Origin: Phytohabitans rumicis
GTDB taxonomy: Bacteria; Actinomycetota; Actinomycetes; Mycobacteriales; Micromonosporaceae
Length of the DNA stretch: 64,000 nt
Direction of reading: 5' to 3'
Assembly: GCF_011764445.1 (NCBI RefSeq)
Contig: NZ_BLPG01000001.1
Coordinates: forward strand, 1,364,001 to 1,428,000
Shown piece after piece: positions 63,172 through 64,000 of the stretch (position 1 is the stretch's first letter; each line of letters begins with the position of its first letter). Position numbers and translations under genes: made by a program. The notes beneath the pieces were generated by a model, which was not told the origin of the DNA, searched no databases, and saw only the letters and a program-made list of their open reading frames with translations.

Positions 63172-63794
63172 ACCCAGAACACACATATCCGATCGTTGGC
63201 GTGACCCAACGGGCCTTCCGCCCGACGCAAACCCAGTATGAGCGTCGAGACGGTCTGGACATCCGCTGGCATCATTTTCTCCAGGCGGTCGAGGCGATCT
63301 GTCTGCCGCTGCCAAACGACCCGTCGATCGCGGTACGGCACGCATTACGCTTTGGCGTACAAGCTCTTGTGTTCTCTGGCGGTGAGGCGATTGCTCCATG
63401 CGATGGGCAGTCGCCCGCACGTGACGCCACGGAGGGCGCCCTCCTGGCGTGGGCGCTTCACAACGCCACCCCGATAGTCGGCGTTTGCCGCGGTATGCAG
63501 TTCTTACTCGACTACTTCGGCGGGAAATTGCGACGGGTCGACGGGCATCTTGGTGTCGATCACACGATGTTGATCAACGGAGTTGCGAGGGACGTGCGTT
63601 GCCACCACCGCTGGGGAGCCTATGACGCGCCGTCAGGTTTTGAGGTACTCACGCGGGCAGGCAGTGTCATCGAACAGGTCAGGCATGTGTCGTATCCTAT
63701 CACCGGGATGATGTGGCATCCGGAACGGCGGCCAGTCTTTGACCATCGGGATGTTCTTCTTATGCGCGTCGCACTCGGGCTCGACCGAGGCTGA
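63168..63794 (+). CDS. Class I glutamine amidotransferase-like hydrolase (peptidase C26 type)
   Basis: The 208-residue protein has the GATase triad: nucleophile Cys in IVGVCRGMQFLLDYFGG, and His and Glu in GMMWHPERRPVF. The N-terminus YERRDGLDIRWHHFLQ and LPLPND resemble gamma-glutamyl hydrolases of modified-nucleotide pathways, such as the gamma-glutamyl-CDP-amidate hydrolase of Campylobacter phosphoramidate synthesis; this resemblance is from memory and tentative. Coupling to a FolC-like ligase suggests a gamma-glutamyl intermediate is made and later cleaved. Confidence 0.82.
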   Translation: MNPEHTYPIVGVTQRAFRPTQTQYERRDGLDIRWHHFLQAVEAICLPLPNDPSIAVRHALRFGVQALVFSGGEAIAPCDGQSPARDATEGALLAWALHNATPIVGVCRGMQFLLDYFGGKLRRVDGHLGVDHTMLINGVARDVRCHHRWGAYDAPSGFEVLTRAGSVIEQVRHVSYPITGMMWHPERRPVFDHRDVLLMRVALGLDRG

Positions 63795-63834
63795 TACTTT
63801 GGGTCTACGAATTAGACATACATCGGGGTGGTAC

Positions 63835-64000
63835 ATGAAGTTGTTCTCCCGACCGATCATCCTCGCGGTGGCTGGCGTCGTTACCACGACAGCGCTGGCC
63901 GTGGTCGTCAATGTGTGGACGGACAGTTGGAACTGGATCGCGCTAGTGGCGCTCCTGGGACTGGTGGTAACTGCCACTGTCCTGGCAGTGATGACTGGAA
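63835..64000 (+). CDS. Small membrane protein, cut by window end
   Basis: The frame opens at an ATG after GGGGTGG and gives MKLFSRPIILAVAGVVTTTALAVVVNVWTD, then SWNWIALVALLGLVVTATVLAVM before the window ends at codon 55. Two membrane helices are evident. It is 40 bp after the amidotransferase gene and probably belongs to the same operon. The full length is unknown. Confidence 0.6.
   Translation, partial: MKLFSRPIILAVAGVVTTTALAVVVNVWTDSWNWIALVALLGLVVTATVLAVMTG

Noticed and set aside
1-64000. tRNA, rRNA or riboswitch genes, or a tRNA attachment site for the integrase.
   Set aside because: No cloverleaf-like or conserved T-arm word was found on visual reading; a covariance-model scan would be needed to exclude them.

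Overview
The window is high-GC (roughly 70 percent) DNA with dense, overlapping, GTG-rich genes. It carries several DUF5753-type XRE regulators, an SpdB/DUF2637 transfer protein, PadR and MarR regulators and a type I-G (formerly I-U) CRISPR-Cas system. Together these point to an actinomycete chromosome, possibly Micromonosporaceae or a relative (inference). No rRNA or tRNA gene was seen. Most of the window is accessory DNA: defence genes, mobile elements, remnants and small regulator-plus-enzyme units.

Region 1 (1-18.8 kb) is a complete type I-G CRISPR island. Array 1 (1-898, cut by the window edge) and array 2 (15266-18793, 49 repeats) point away from each other and share a homologous leader of about 73-115 bp. 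Between them, all on the minus strand, lie the translationally coupled genes csb1 (Cas7), csb2 (Cas5-Cas6), cas3 with a C-terminal HD domain, csb3 (Cas8-like), a cas4-cas1 fusion and cas2. Between the cas operon and array 2 sits a second, tightly coupled four-gene cassette: a small protein, a Vsr/DUF559-like PD-(D/E)XK nuclease, a wHTH-like protein and an 1115-residue protein with an N-terminal AAA ATPase and a C-terminal HerA/FtsK-type ATPase. I recognise no named system with this composition, and it is the best candidate here for an undescribed defence module.

Region 2 (19-28 kb) holds two tandem DUF5753 XRE regulators with a small partner, an XRE-TPR regulator coupled to a GNAT acetyltransferase behind an 18-bp palindrome, and a giant SEFIR-CHAT-NB-ARC-TPR protein. 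The last is an NLR-like, caspase-related architecture with nine near-identical 48-residue repeats.

Region 3 (28-34.7 kb) looks like an integrative element or its remains: a frameshifted wHTH gene, four 12-bp iterons, a 298-bp element with 32-bp inverted ends, an SpdB-like membrane protein with a coupled small protein, and a large serine integrase. WD40 and IclR fragments follow.

Region 4 (34.6-49 kb) is a set of regulator-plus-target units: TetR/MFS exporter, MarR/SDR with a 41-bp inverted-repeat operator, PadR/ABC exporter with a 14-bp palindrome, and a TetR gene whose 14-bp palindrome recurs upstream of two paralogous epimerase genes. Two chimeric genes and a truncated TRIC-type channel gene show past deletions.

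Region 5 (49-61.5 kb) is a mobile-element scrapyard: an IS3 copy, an IS481-like transposase, an IS5-like element carrying a passenger gene, polymorphic-toxin and immunity fragments, a MobC-relaxase pair behind two striking hairpins, and a serine/threonine kinase pseudogene with a stop codon and a frameshift.

Region 6 (61.8 kb to the end) starts an operon of a FolC/Mur-type ligase, a class I glutamine-amidotransferase-like hydrolase and a small membrane protein that runs off the window.
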